Source: Oscillospiraceae bacterium (GTDB lineage Bacteria > Bacillota_A > Clostridia > Oscillospirales > JAAYXM01). From it: a DNA stretch of 8,912 nucleotides. The number at the start of each line of letters is the position of its first letter. The stretch's first letter is position 1. A program made the translations under genes and the position numbers. The DNA lies in contig JAFQVE010000424.1 of assembly GCA_017408185.1 (NCBI GenBank), positions 1 to 8,912 on the forward strand, in the 5' to 3' direction. The notes under the pieces were generated by a model that saw nothing but the letters and a program-made list of their open reading frames with translations, did not search any database and was not told the origin of the DNA. Positions 1-7,229 of this stretch are shown here, piece after piece.

Positions 1-234
1 GGAACCGGAAAAGCACAGGCAGCGACTGCACCGGTAACTCCGGAAACGTCGGGTGAGGCAACGGAAATACCGGCACCGCCTCCTGAGCAAGCACCGGCAC
101 TTACTCCGGAAACTCCTGCACCGTCGCCGGAAACACCGGCTCCTGCACCGGAGGATACAACACCTGAGACTTCTGAGTCTGTATCCGAGGCGGCGGCAGA
201 TGCCGCGGCGTCCGCAGCTGCGGAGGCGGAATAA
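1..234 (+). CDS. 3' end of unidentified gene with Pro/Ala/Glu/Thr-rich C-terminal tail (partial)
   Basis: Frame 1 is open from the first base to a TAA at 232-234, giving the last 77 residues of a protein whose start lies upstream. The visible part is low complexity: about 50 residues rich in Pro, Glu, Thr and Ala (for example PAPSPETPAPAPE), then an Ala/Glu-rich end (AAADAAASAAAEAE). Such tails are usually disordered, acidic linkers or C-terminal extensions. No catalytic domain is visible, so function cannot be assigned. The stop codon shares its last base with the ATG of the following SDR gene, and the ribosome-binding site of that gene lies inside this frame. The two are therefore very probably co-transcribed and translationally coupled. 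The reading is supported by the absence of stops and by the exact TAATG junction. Confidence 0.8.
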   Translation, partial: GTGKAQAATAPVTPETSGEATEIPAPPPEQAPALTPETPAPSPETPAPAPEDTTPETSESVSEAAADAAASAAAEAE

Positions 235-938
235 TGAGAGTTCTTGTAACCGGTGCATCACGCGGGATAGGTTATGCCACGGCGCGTGCATTTGCAGAGC
301 GTGGCGATACCGTTTTTGCAACATATAAGTCAACTGCCGATACCCTGCCGTCTCTTGCAAAGGAAAAGCTTGCGGGAGAGGTTATTCCCGTATATTGCGA
401 TGTTTCCGATGAAGAAAGCGTAAAGGCGCTTTTTTCAGAGATCGGGAATGTTGATATCTTGGTAAACAATGCCGGCATTGCGCAGTTTGCGCTTCTTTCC
501 GATATTTCGGGGAGCGATTGGGACAGGATGCTTGACACGAACCTGAAATCCACATTTCTTTGCTCAAAGGAAGCGTCAAAAGGTATGATAAGGCGCGGCT
601 CTGGCAGAATTATAAACATTTCCTCTATATGGGGGATAGTCGGCGCATCGTGCGAAACACATTATTCCGCGTCAAAGGCGGGACTAATCGGCTTTACCCG
701 CGCACTTGCAAAGGAGCTTGGACCGTCGGGAATAACGGTAAACTGCGTTTCCCCCGGTGTTATTGATACGGATATGAACGCGCACCTTTCCGATGAAGAT
801 ATGAAGGTTCTTTGCGATGAAACTCCGCTCGGAAAAATCGGAAAGGCTGAGGACGTGGCGCAGGCGGCGCTGTTCTTTGCCGATGCCGCATTTGTCACCG
901 GCGAAAACCTCTCCGTCACCGGTGGGTTCGGTATGTGA
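234..938 (+). CDS. SDR-family NAD(P)-dependent oxidoreductase, FabG-like; possibly EF-P 5-aminopentanone reductase (YmfI type)
   Basis: This is a complete 234-residue classical short-chain dehydrogenase, the usual length for FabG-like enzymes, acting in the cytoplasm. The Rossmann cofactor motif TGASRGIG is at residues 6-13 and NNAG at 78-81. The catalytic tetrad is N103, S131, Y144 and K148, with the Ser-to-Tyr spacing of 13 seen in FabG. The end, TGENLSVTGGFGM, is typical of the family. Around the active site it reads SIWGIVGASCE, which I recall as characteristic of the Firmicutes YmfI group. That group reduces the 5-aminopentanone modification on elongation factor P; 3-oxoacyl-ACP reductase is the alternative. 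The start is set by GGAGG at 222-226, seven bases before the ATG, and by the one-base overlap with the upstream gene. The final ten codons lie in a repeat found again at 7228-7278. The family call is near certain; the substrate is not. Confidence 0.95.
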   Translation: MRVLVTGASRGIGYATARAFAERGDTVFATYKSTADTLPSLAKEKLAGEVIPVYCDVSDEESVKALFSEIGNVDILVNNAGIAQFALLSDISGSDWDRMLDTNLKSTFLCSKEASKGMIRRGSGRIINISSIWGIVGASCETHYSASKAGLIGFTRALAKELGPSGITVNCVSPGVIDTDMNAHLSDEDMKVLCDETPLGKIGKAEDVAQAALFFADAAFVTGENLSVTGGFGM

Positions 939-956
939 GAGGATTAAAAGAAAAAT
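906..956 (+). repeat. Left copy of a 51-bp direct repeat (SDR 3' end)
   Basis: These bases cover the last ten codons of the SDR, its TGA stop and 18 bases beyond. They recur at 7228-7278 with 47 of 51 identities; the mismatches are at 912, 929, 946 and 951. Two perfect 16-base runs (913-928 and 930-945) make chance similarity very unlikely. The 8-bp palindrome CACCGGTG lies at 917-924. This copy is an integral part of the intact SDR gene, and the two copies bracket the Rhs/immunity module. Confidence 0.85.
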
Positions 957-969
957 TAAAAAATTTTCA

Positions 970-1013
970 AAAACTCAACAAAAACTCAACAAAAACTCAA
1001 CAAAAACTCAACA
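970..1013 (+). repeat. Four tandem 11-bp repeats with helically phased A-tracts upstream of the Rhs promoter
   Basis: Four perfect, contiguous copies of AAAACTCAACA fill this stretch, and a fifth starts (AAAAC at 1014-1018) before the sequence breaks off. The unit is close to one DNA helical turn, so the runs of A all face the same side of the helix, the classical arrangement for intrinsically bent DNA. The array ends eight bases before the -35 box at 1021, so it could act as an UP-like element or as a binding platform for a regulator. Replication slippage could also vary the copy number and so tune the promoter. The structure is seen directly; the role is inferred. Confidence 0.85.
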
Positions 1014-1020
1014 AAAACCC

Positions 1021-1049
1021 TTGACAGAAAATTGCAGTTATGTTACAAT
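1021..1049 (+). promoter_or_regulatory. Strong sigma-A-type promoter for the Rhs toxin operon
   Basis: The -35 box TTGACA at 1021-1026 is a perfect consensus. A 17-base spacer separates it from TACAAT at 1044-1049, which matches five of six consensus bases, and TG at 1041-1042 adds an extended -10. Transcription should start near 1056. It would read through a leader of about 145 bases into the Rhs gene at 1202, and probably on into the small gene at 6654. Together with the phased A-tracts directly upstream, this is the best promoter in the window. Confidence 0.85.
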
Positions 1050-1055
1050 GCAATT

Positions 1056-1201
1056 GATAAAAGTTTGACAATGTTTGTGTAGAAAACAGGAGGTGAGTCC
1101 AAAGAAAAAGGCGTAATACAGTGTATGCATAAAAACTTAATAGGAAGGTAGTTCGCCGAGGGACAGAGTATCATCTGTACAAGTGATGAAAAGGAGACAT
1201 T
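1056..1201 (+). promoter_or_regulatory. Long 5' leader of the Rhs gene with an orphan Shine-Dalgarno sequence and possible RNA structure
   Basis: About 145 bases separate the predicted transcription start from the Rhs ATG. The stretch has a very strong Shine-Dalgarno-like sequence, AGGAGGTGAG, at 1088-1097 with no start codon at a usable distance. GTCC (1097-1100) can pair with GGAC (1161-1164), enclosing a second pairing of GGCG (1110-1113) with CGCC (1154-1157). An alternative hairpin, ACAGA/TCTGT (1163-1167 with 1174-1178), competes with the first. The real ribosome-binding site, AAGGAG at 1191-1196, follows. I do not recognise a known riboswitch class. A leader-based control element is possible but unproven. 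Confidence 0.4.
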
Positions 1202-4200
1202 ATGAAACTCAAACGAATAACAGCAATAATCCTGACGTTAGCGATGCTGTTCAGCATCCTGCCCCTTACAGGAACAGTCTACGCAACGGAAAACGAAGAA
1301 AAAGAAGTGGACGTAACAACTGCAGATTATCCGATAATGATAAAAGACCGCATAAACGCAGCGCGTCTTACGAAAATCGGACAGTACAGCGAGCTTACCG
1401 ATGAAGAAAAGGACGCTGTCTGCAAGTATTATCACTTGGAGGACAGCATTTTTGTTGCCTGTGAAAAGGCAGGATATAACATACTTGACAGCGTGCGCAT
1501 AGCAAAAGCGTCAATTGCTGCCGAGGTAACTCCTGCCGAGTATAAGGAATATGTAAACGCATACGGAAGCGAGGAAGAAGCAAGCTTTCAGCTGCATGGA
1601 TATAAAACGTTTAAAAACAAATACGGAACAAAATATCGCAGTGAGGTTTCGGCACTCATGAAAGAAGGTTATTCGCAATACGACCTGCGTAAAGCATATT
1701 ACGTTGCGAAAAAACTTGATACGGAAATAGCGTCAATTATTCCTGATAACAAAATTAAGCTACGCGCCGCAGACGCTGATACGGATATAGCAAAATTCAG
1801 TGCAATGTATTTCTGTGATCCCGTAAAGCTTGAAGAGGTCACTCTTTCAAAGAATAAAAGCCTTTCTGAGGTTGTAAATACAAAACGTATTTCCGGTCTG
1901 ACTGCAGAAAAAATTACGGAAGCAGAACTTCAGTCAATCGAAAGTGCTGAGAAACCGGACTCTACTCGTGCAACCACGGCATCGTCGATTGATATGGACA
2001 GCAAGATAAACTCGCGTGAGCATGAGTTTATCAGCGCTCCGTCAACATATTTTGTGGACGGTAACGAATATGTCAATGCATCAACCGGAACCTTCAGTTA
2101 TCGTGAGAATATCATTGATATGAAGGGCGTAAACGGTCTTGATCTTGATTTAGACCTCGTTTTCTCTCCTAACTCCAATCTGTATTTTGGAGAGGACCAA
2201 CAGTTTGGAATAAAGCGCGACTGGTATAACTCATCCAAGCAAGTGTATGCCCGCGCGGAATCATCCGCGCTCGGTATCGGCTGGTCTTTTAATCTTCCGG
2301 GAATTTCATATACCCGCGAGTGGCAGGGAATAACTGAGGATGCCCCGGGAGTGGGAATGTATTTTGATGTATACCGTTATCATATGCCCGATGGCGGCGC
2401 ATATGAGCTTGAACGCGTCGGAAACAGCTATACGCTTGTCGGGTATCCGAAGAATGATGTTGTTGTGTCAATAGGCTCGGGGTTTCGCGACGATGCATCG
2501 TTGTCATATAAGGCAACGTTTGCAGATGGGCGCTATGAATATTACGATGAATACGGTCGTATTCGCATCCGCGGAGATAAATACGGGAACGAGATGTTCT
2601 TCGACTATTATTCAAGCACAAGCGGAGACCGCGACCTTCGCCCGGAGGATGCCGATTTTGAAGGAGAGCTTGCTCGCATAACCGATACACTCGGACGCGA
2701 AATAAATATCGGATACATGAACGACCCGTACGAAGACGATACCTATGACAGAATTGTCCACATATATATGCCCGACTGGTCAGACTCAATTTATCTTGAC
2801 CTTGAGGCAAACAGTGCATCACAGCCGTATTATCTTGAAGCCATTCACCACAGACCGGGAACAACGGAATTTACATATACTTATGACCTCGTTCCTTGTT
2901 ATGATGAGCCGTACGAGTACCTTGATACAGCCGGAAGCAACAATATAATAAACATCGCGCAGATAGTATATAACACGGGACTTACAAGCAGATACAGCTA
3001 CGAACCCGTAACCGTAAATAACGGACGCCGTGGCGCCAAAGAAATTATGCGCGTGAGCAGCAGATACGAAACGTATGAAAACGTTGACGTGTATGATATT
3101 GAAGATATTCTACGTCTTACCACATATACATACGCAGGAGAATATTCCGGCTACAGCACAAGAGTGGGTGTTACTGAGGAAGAATCCGAGCTGTATATGA
3201 ACCCGAACACGCTTCCGTCGGATTATGAGTATATCGTAACCAGAACCGAAAACGGCGTGCAGACAAAAACCACATTCAATAACTTCCATAGCCCGAAAAT
3301 AATAGAAACCAAAACAGTGGATGAGGATTATGAGGTTACGGGAACTGTATCGACAGAGCAGATAACATATGATGAATATCATATGCCTATAAAGAAGCAA
3401 AAGCAAACCGGAAGCCATGTCACAACTGTTGAACAGTTTGAAAACGACAGTAAGGGCAATGTGATAAAGCACTGGAGCAAATATTCGGGAAATAATAAAA
3501 ACAACGAATATCTTGCAACATACGCATATTCTCCCGCTTACAATCTGCTTACTTCTGCAGTGTATAAGCAAAATGCAGATAAAACGATAACGGAAACGTA
3601 TACACTGTCAACAGACGGGAAATCCGTTACGCAGAAAGAGGTTAAGGAAAACGATACCGTCAGGGAACGTACCGGATATACATACGACAGCCTCGGTAAC
3701 GTAACAAAAGAACGTAAATACAAATCAGACACTGAGTATATAGACGTTAATTACGATTATACCGATACTGCAGGTGCCGACCGCGACAATGCATGGGAGT
3801 TTGACGGCGCATATCTCACAAAAATGTGGCAGAGCGGCGGAAATGATATTGACGGCACGGCCATAGGTAATGTACAATATACATATGAGTATGATGATTT
3901 CGGACGTCAGATAAAAACAACCGACCCGACGGGAAAAACCACAACGTATACGTATGATGCATATGACCGTATTACGCAAATAAAGAACCCGGATAACACT
4001 ACGCAGCGGTTCTCATATACTCTGTCCAAGACCGCCAATAATACAACGGTAACCGATGAAGCGGGAACGCAGACGAGATATGAATATGACTCTGCAAATA
4101 ATCTCCTGACCGTCATTGATGTAACCTCGGGCGAAGAGCTTGAGAGCTATGATTATGACCGCTGGCACCGCCCCGTGAAGGAGCGTAATGTTCAGCTCAT

Positions 4201-6646
4201 AGACTCCGGTCATGTAATAAGCTATACCTATGATGTTTTTGACCGCGTAACGGATAAAACAACAGTCAATTATGATGAAGATACCGTTGCACAGGAAACA
4301 TATGCATACGACGACGGAGCAACCTCTGCATATCTTATCACAACGCAGACCGTTGTGGGTGACCGCTGGTCGCCGAGTGTAATCACAAAGGAATATGTAA
4401 ATGCATACGGTGACCTTGAAAAAACGGGCTTCGTCACCGGTACAAACGAATATTTCACAACGTATAAGTATGACTATCTCGGCAACAAGACAGAAGAGCT
4501 TTCCGCACTTGCCGATCAGAAGGACTGGACAAACACCTTTACGTCCAAATGGGAATACGACTATGCCGGCAGAGTGACTAAGGAATATGATGCCGACAGC
4601 AAGTATACGTTGTATGAATACGACTGGCTCGGCAGACCTGTTAAATTCTACGACAAAAACGCAACCGCACTTGAAGAGCCGTATTATACCTCATACACCT
4701 ACGATGCTCTCGGCAATGTTATCCGCGAAACTGTTCCGCAGACGGCAACAACCGATAAGGTGACGGAGTTTAAGTACGACAAGCTCGGCCGCGTTACGGA
4801 GCAGAGGACATTGTATGATATCGTAAACAACACGGAGCAATATCATACCGTAACCTACACCTACGACTGGCGCGGAAACGTGCTTGTCGCAGCACAGGGC
4901 GGCGTTACAACGACCTACACATACGATAATCTCGGCAGATGCCTTACGAGCACAACCGACGGAAAAACAACAACCTACACCTACGACCGCTTCGGCAACT
5001 GCCTCACTGAGACCTTTGCCGGAAAAACCGATACGTATGAGTATGATATGAACGGCAACAGAACAAAGCACACGGACAGAATGGGTGTACGTATGCTTTA
5101 TGAGCCGGATGCAATGCAACGTGTATATTCGATGAACCCGTCGAGCGAGAGCGGCGGAAGGACATTTGATTACTCGATATCCGGTCAGATGTATCTTGCA
5201 CTTGATGCAACGGGTATGGGACGTGTCGAGAAGCAGTATGACGACCGCGGTAATCAGAAGAGCGAGAGCGGAATAGGAAATTACAAAACCTATACGCACG
5301 ACATCGCCGGTAACCGCGAAAGCCTCTCGTTCAAAACTCTCAGCCTGACCTATACGTACAACACGCTCGGACAGCTGACAGCGGTAAACAATGCAAATGT
5401 TCCGGTTGTGTCATACACCTACGACAGCAACGGAAATATCGCAACGGAGGCAAAGAGCGCGGTAACGCAGAGCTATACCTATAACCGCGATGGCTCGATT
5501 GCAAGCATTGTAACGACAAACAACATAGATAACACCTCGGAAACCACTACATATACGTATTATCTCAACGGAAACTTAAAGACGGAAACGCTTCCGGATA
5601 ATACGACAAAGACGTATACGTACAACAACCGTGATATGCTCGTAACGGAAGCGCTGTCAACAGGCAAGACAACAACGTATGCCTACAACAACAGCGGAAA
5701 CCGGACAAGCAAGACGGTAACGCAGAACAGTCAGAACACCGTAACAAGCTACACCTACGACGCATACGGTAACGAAGACAACGCATCAGCAACGGACACA
5801 AACCCGTTCCGTTACAGCGGAGAGTACTACGATGCGGAAACCGGCTTCATCTACCTCCGCGCCCGCTACTACGACCCATCAATAGGTAGATTTACGGCGG
5901 AAGACCCCATCCGCGACGGTACAAACTGGTATGTGTATTGTAACAACAACCCGGTGATGTATGTGGATCCGTGGGGGTTGGCACCAACTAAAGAGGAAGC
6001 CGCTGCTATGGCTGATCATATTTATAATTGGGAGAAAGATAGTGATAAAAGCGACAGAACGATAGCGGGGTGGAGATTAATTGATGTGTGGCGCGGACGA
6101 GAAAGCATGAAAATGGGTTTCTATATTAATGATAATGATGATTGGCGAAATCCATCAGAGTATGCAATAGTGTTTAGAGGTTCGATCGTTGAAATGAATT
6201 TAGAAACTATAGATGTATGGAAGAATAACGCAGAGCAATTTTTCTCTGCAAAATCAGCTGATATGTGGGATGCTATAAATTATAGTACTGGATTTGCAAG
6301 TTCTCACTCGCAAGAAATTACATTTGTAGGACATTCAAAGGGCGGAGCGGAAGCATTAGCTGCTGCGGTGGCGACAGGAAGAAATGCGATGGTTTTTAAT
6401 CCTGCTAAGCCTAACCTAAGTGATTATAACCTCTCAACAAATAATTACACAGGAAATGCAATGTCTTATGTTGTAAGAAATGAGGCGCTCAATAATTTGT
6501 TCGGAGAACCGGGAATAGGAAAGGTTAAATATCTTGATCAACAATATAAGACACCTTGGTATCTTATTGGTAGAGTAAGGAAAGTTGCAGATGTAGTAAA
6601 TTCAATAAGAAACCATATGATGGATGCGGTTTTATCAGGAATATAG
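1202..6646 (+). CDS. Sec-exported Rhs/YD-repeat polymorphic toxin with C-terminal lipase-like (alpha/beta-hydrolase) tip
   Basis: This is a complete protein of 1814 residues. Residues 1-28 form a Sec signal peptide: a basic MKLKR start, a hydrophobic core, and likely cleavage after VYA. Residues 30-270 are mostly helical and match no domain I know. From about 281 the protein becomes beta-rich and resembles the shell of Rhs/TcC proteins. YD repeats (YxYDxxGN/R type, more than 20) run from about 826 to 1533. The Rhs-associated core spans about 1534-1592 and includes NPFRYSGEYYD, RYYDP, AEDP (D1568) and VDPWG (D1589). Those two aspartates match the positions linked to self-cleavage in known Rhs toxins. 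The remaining 222 residues are a distinct tip with GHSKGG at 1710-1715. The layout parallels Bacillus WapA: secreted, YD repeats, variable toxic end, small gene behind. The start is set by AAGGAG at 1191-1196, five bases upstream, and by the signal peptide. No LPXTG anchor, PAAR or VgrG-like domain is present. Confidence 0.93.
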   Translation: MKLKRITAIILTLAMLFSILPLTGTVYATENEEKEVDVTTADYPIMIKDRINAARLTKIGQYSELTDEEKDAVCKYYHLEDSIFVACEKAGYNILDSVRIAKASIAAEVTPAEYKEYVNAYGSEEEASFQLHGYKTFKNKYGTKYRSEVSALMKEGYSQYDLRKAYYVAKKLDTEIASIIPDNKIKLRAADADTDIAKFSAMYFCDPVKLEEVTLSKNKSLSEVVNTKRISGLTAEKITEAELQSIESAEKPDSTRATTASSIDMDSKINSREHEFISAPSTYFVDGNEYVNASTGTFSYRENIIDMKGVNGLDLDLDLVFSPNSNLYFGEDQQFGIKRDWYNSSKQVYARAESSALGIGWSFNLPGISYTREWQGITEDAPGVGMYFDVYRYHMPDGGAYELERVGNSYTLVGYPKNDVVVSIGSGFRDDASLSYKATFADGRYEYYDEYGRIRIRGDKYGNEMFFDYYSSTSGDRDLRPEDADFEGELARITDTLGREINIGYMNDPYEDDTYDRIVHIYMPDWSDSIYLDLEANSASQPYYLEAIHHRPGTTEFTYTYDLVPCYDEPYEYLDTAGSNNIINIAQIVYNTGLTSRYSYEPVTVNNGRRGAKEIMRVSSRYETYENVDVYDIEDILRLTTYTYAGEYSGYSTRVGVTEEESELYMNPNTLPSDYEYIVTRTENGVQTKTTFNNFHSPKIIETKTVDEDYEVTGTVSTEQITYDEYHMPIKKQKQTGSHVTTVEQFENDSKGNVIKHWSKYSGNNKNNEYLATYAYSPAYNLLTSAVYKQNADKTITETYTLSTDGKSVTQKEVKENDTVRERTGYTYDSLGNVTKERKYKSDTEYIDVNYDYTDTAGADRDNAWEFDGAYLTKMWQSGGNDIDGTAIGNVQYTYEYDDFGRQIKTTDPTGKTTTYTYDAYDRITQIKNPDNTTQRFSYTLSKTANNTTVTDEAGTQTRYEYDSANNLLTVIDVTSGEELESYDYDRWHRPVKERNVQLIDSGHVISYTYDVFDRVTDKTTVNYDEDTVAQETYAYDDGATSAYLITTQTVVGDRWSPSVITKEYVNAYGDLEKTGFVTGTNEYFTTYKYDYLGNKTEELSALADQKDWTNTFTSKWEYDYAGRVTKEYDADSKYTLYEYDWLGRPVKFYDKNATALEEPYYTSYTYDALGNVIRETVPQTATTDKVTEFKYDKLGRVTEQRTLYDIVNNTEQYHTVTYTYDWRGNVLVAAQGGVTTTYTYDNLGRCLTSTTDGKTTTYTYDRFGNCLTETFAGKTDTYEYDMNGNRTKHTDRMGVRMLYEPDAMQRVYSMNPSSESGGRTFDYSISGQMYLALDATGMGRVEKQYDDRGNQKSESGIGNYKTYTHDIAGNRESLSFKTLSLTYTYNTLGQLTAVNNANVPVVSYTYDSNGNIATEAKSAVTQSYTYNRDGSIASIVTTNNIDNTSETTTYTYYLNGNLKTETLPDNTTKTYTYNNRDMLVTEALSTGKTTTYAYNNSGNRTSKTVTQNSQNTVTSYTYDAYGNEDNASATDTNPFRYSGEYYDAETGFIYLRARYYDPSIGRFTAEDPIRDGTNWYVYCNNNPVMYVDPWGLAPTKEEAAAMADHIYNWEKDSDKSDRTIAGWRLIDVWRGRESMKMGFYINDNDDWRNPSEYAIVFRGSIVEMNLETIDVWKNNAEQFFSAKSADMWDAINYSTGFASSHSQEITFVGHSKGGAEALAAAVATGRNAMVFNPAKPNLSDYNLSTNNYTGNAMSYVVRNEALNNLFGEPGIGKVKYLDQQYKTPWYLIGRVRKVADVVNSIRNHMMDAVLSGI
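4862..5041 (+). repeat. Run of exactly phased 20-residue YD-repeat units inside the Rhs gene
   Basis: Three consecutive 60-base units encode residues 1221-1240, 1241-1260 and 1261-1280, and a fourth begins at 5042. Each starts YD, carries G-N or G-R four to five residues in, and the first two end TTTYT. DNA similarity is also visible, for example CCTACAC ending successive units, and the second and third share GGAAAAAC. Elsewhere in the gene the YD repeats are less regular in length. In known Rhs structures such repeats wind into a beta-sheet cocoon that encloses the toxic domain. The regular phase suggests fairly recent duplication of units, or strong constraint. Confidence 0.75.
5978..6643 (+). 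other. Variable C-terminal toxin tip of the Rhs protein: lipase class 3-like domain
   Basis: This covers residues 1593-1814, directly after the DPWG end of the Rhs core. A helical lead-in is followed by YAIVFRGS (a hydrophobic strand as in lipases). ITFVGHSKGG then gives the nucleophile elbow with S1712, and a helix and strand (AMVFNPAKPN) follow. The C-terminal NHMMDAVL supplies a candidate catalytic histidine, H1805. The acid is less clear: D1741, or E1761 in VVRNEALN, are candidates. Lipase-like domains with GHSKGG are known as phospholipase effectors and as Rhs tips. Attack on membrane lipids of a target cell is therefore the likeliest role, but it is inferred. Base composition falls sharply here: by hand count, the 60-base row at 6121 has about 33% G+C against about 58% in the row at 5821. 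This suggests that the tip was exchanged as a module. Confidence 0.75.
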
Positions 6647-6653
6647 GGGATAA

Positions 6654-7229
6654 ATGACGATGAAATTGAGCAAAGTGATAATTGTTTTATCTTCTCTATT
6701 TATCCTTGTTGTGACTTCTTTCTTGCACCCGTGGATCACATTGTTCTTTGGTGTTTCCTTGTTTCAGACTTCCGACAAACCAAAAATTACATATGGTGAA
6801 TTTCCGTTCACTCTAACATATGAACTAAATGGAGAAAAGAGCGTAATAGAAGATACCATAATATGTGAATATGAAGGCGTTATGAATCGAGGTACGGCAG
6901 GAAAGGCCAGAAAATGGAGTGCAACACTAAAAAGTGGTAGAGAACAACTTACTCTTTTAGATCTGCGTTCCCAAAAGGAGCAAAACGAATTAAAGCAAAC
7001 TGTACTAGAGTTATATTTCTATTATGGTTCTGGTGCATATTATATGGGCGATGAAAAAAATACTTTTGCCAGAGAAGCGCAGGGGTTTGATTGGATAGAG
7101 TATAGATATCAAACTGAAGAGGGAACAATTGGAGGGAGTGCTTACCGTGCGGATGAAGCTTGGGCAAAGTATAGAATTCGACTCATAAGTTGGGAATGTG
7201 CCCCACCTATCAAAAACACATTCAAGTAA
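6654..7229 (+). CDS. Candidate immunity protein: small membrane-anchored protein paired with the Rhs lipase tip
   Basis: The product is 191 residues. A short basic N-terminus (K4, K7) is followed by a long hydrophobic stretch at about 8-37, then a soluble, mixed-charge domain starting near DKPKITYGEFPF. There is no lipobox cysteine, so it is probably anchored by this segment with the domain outside the cell. I do not assign a named family. I have a vague recollection of similar 'ITYGEFPF ... IICEYEG' hypothetical proteins in Clostridia. The gene starts seven bases after the Rhs stop with no promoter of its own, and it is AT-rich like the toxin tip (about 28% G+C in the row at 6661). This is what is expected of an immunity gene acquired with its toxin. 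The second ATG at 6660 is better spaced (nine bases) from GGGGA at 6646-6650 and may be the true start. The stop codon overlaps the right copy of the SDR-end repeat. Confidence 0.85.
   Translation: MTMKLSKVIIVLSSLFILVVTSFLHPWITLFFGVSLFQTSDKPKITYGEFPFTLTYELNGEKSVIEDTIICEYEGVMNRGTAGKARKWSATLKSGREQLTLLDLRSQKEQNELKQTVLELYFYYGSGAYYMGDEKNTFAREAQGFDWIEYRYQTEEGTIGGSAYRADEAWAKYRIRLISWECAPPIKNTFK

Noticed and set aside
53..328. Arg/His-rich 91-codon frame at the start of the window
   Set aside because: This is the +1 shadow of the Pro/Ala-rich tail and it crosses into the SDR. The composition is an artefact of CCG-rich codons.
970..1018. Tandem repeats as a CRISPR array or origin iterons
   Set aside because: The 11-bp units are contiguous with no spacers, no cas or replication gene is present, and they abut a promoter.
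1065..1070. Second TTGACA downstream of the Rhs promoter
   Set aside because: No acceptable -10 box lies 16-18 bases further; that position is the purine-rich AGGAGG sequence.
3110..3571. Antisense frame of 153 codons with hydrophobic composition
   Set aside because: This is a shadow of the Rhs coding frame; the apparent hydrophobicity reflects complements of Tyr/Asp/Lys codons.
4691..5299. Long antisense reading frame (202 codons) opposite the YD repeats
   Set aside because: It lies wholly inside the Rhs gene. It is open because repeated TAC-ACC-TAC-GAC codons contain no stops when read in reverse. There is no ribosome site or recognisable domain.
1202..6646. Type VI secretion Rhs effector
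   Set aside because: The N-terminus is a Sec signal peptide. There is no PAAR or VgrG-like domain, and the context is Gram-positive.
957..7227. Transposon or insertion sequence carrying the Rhs gene
   Set aside because: Direct repeats are present, but no transposase or integrase frame is visible. I saw no terminal inverted repeats, although I could not search for them exhaustively, so only a repeat-bounded island is claimed.
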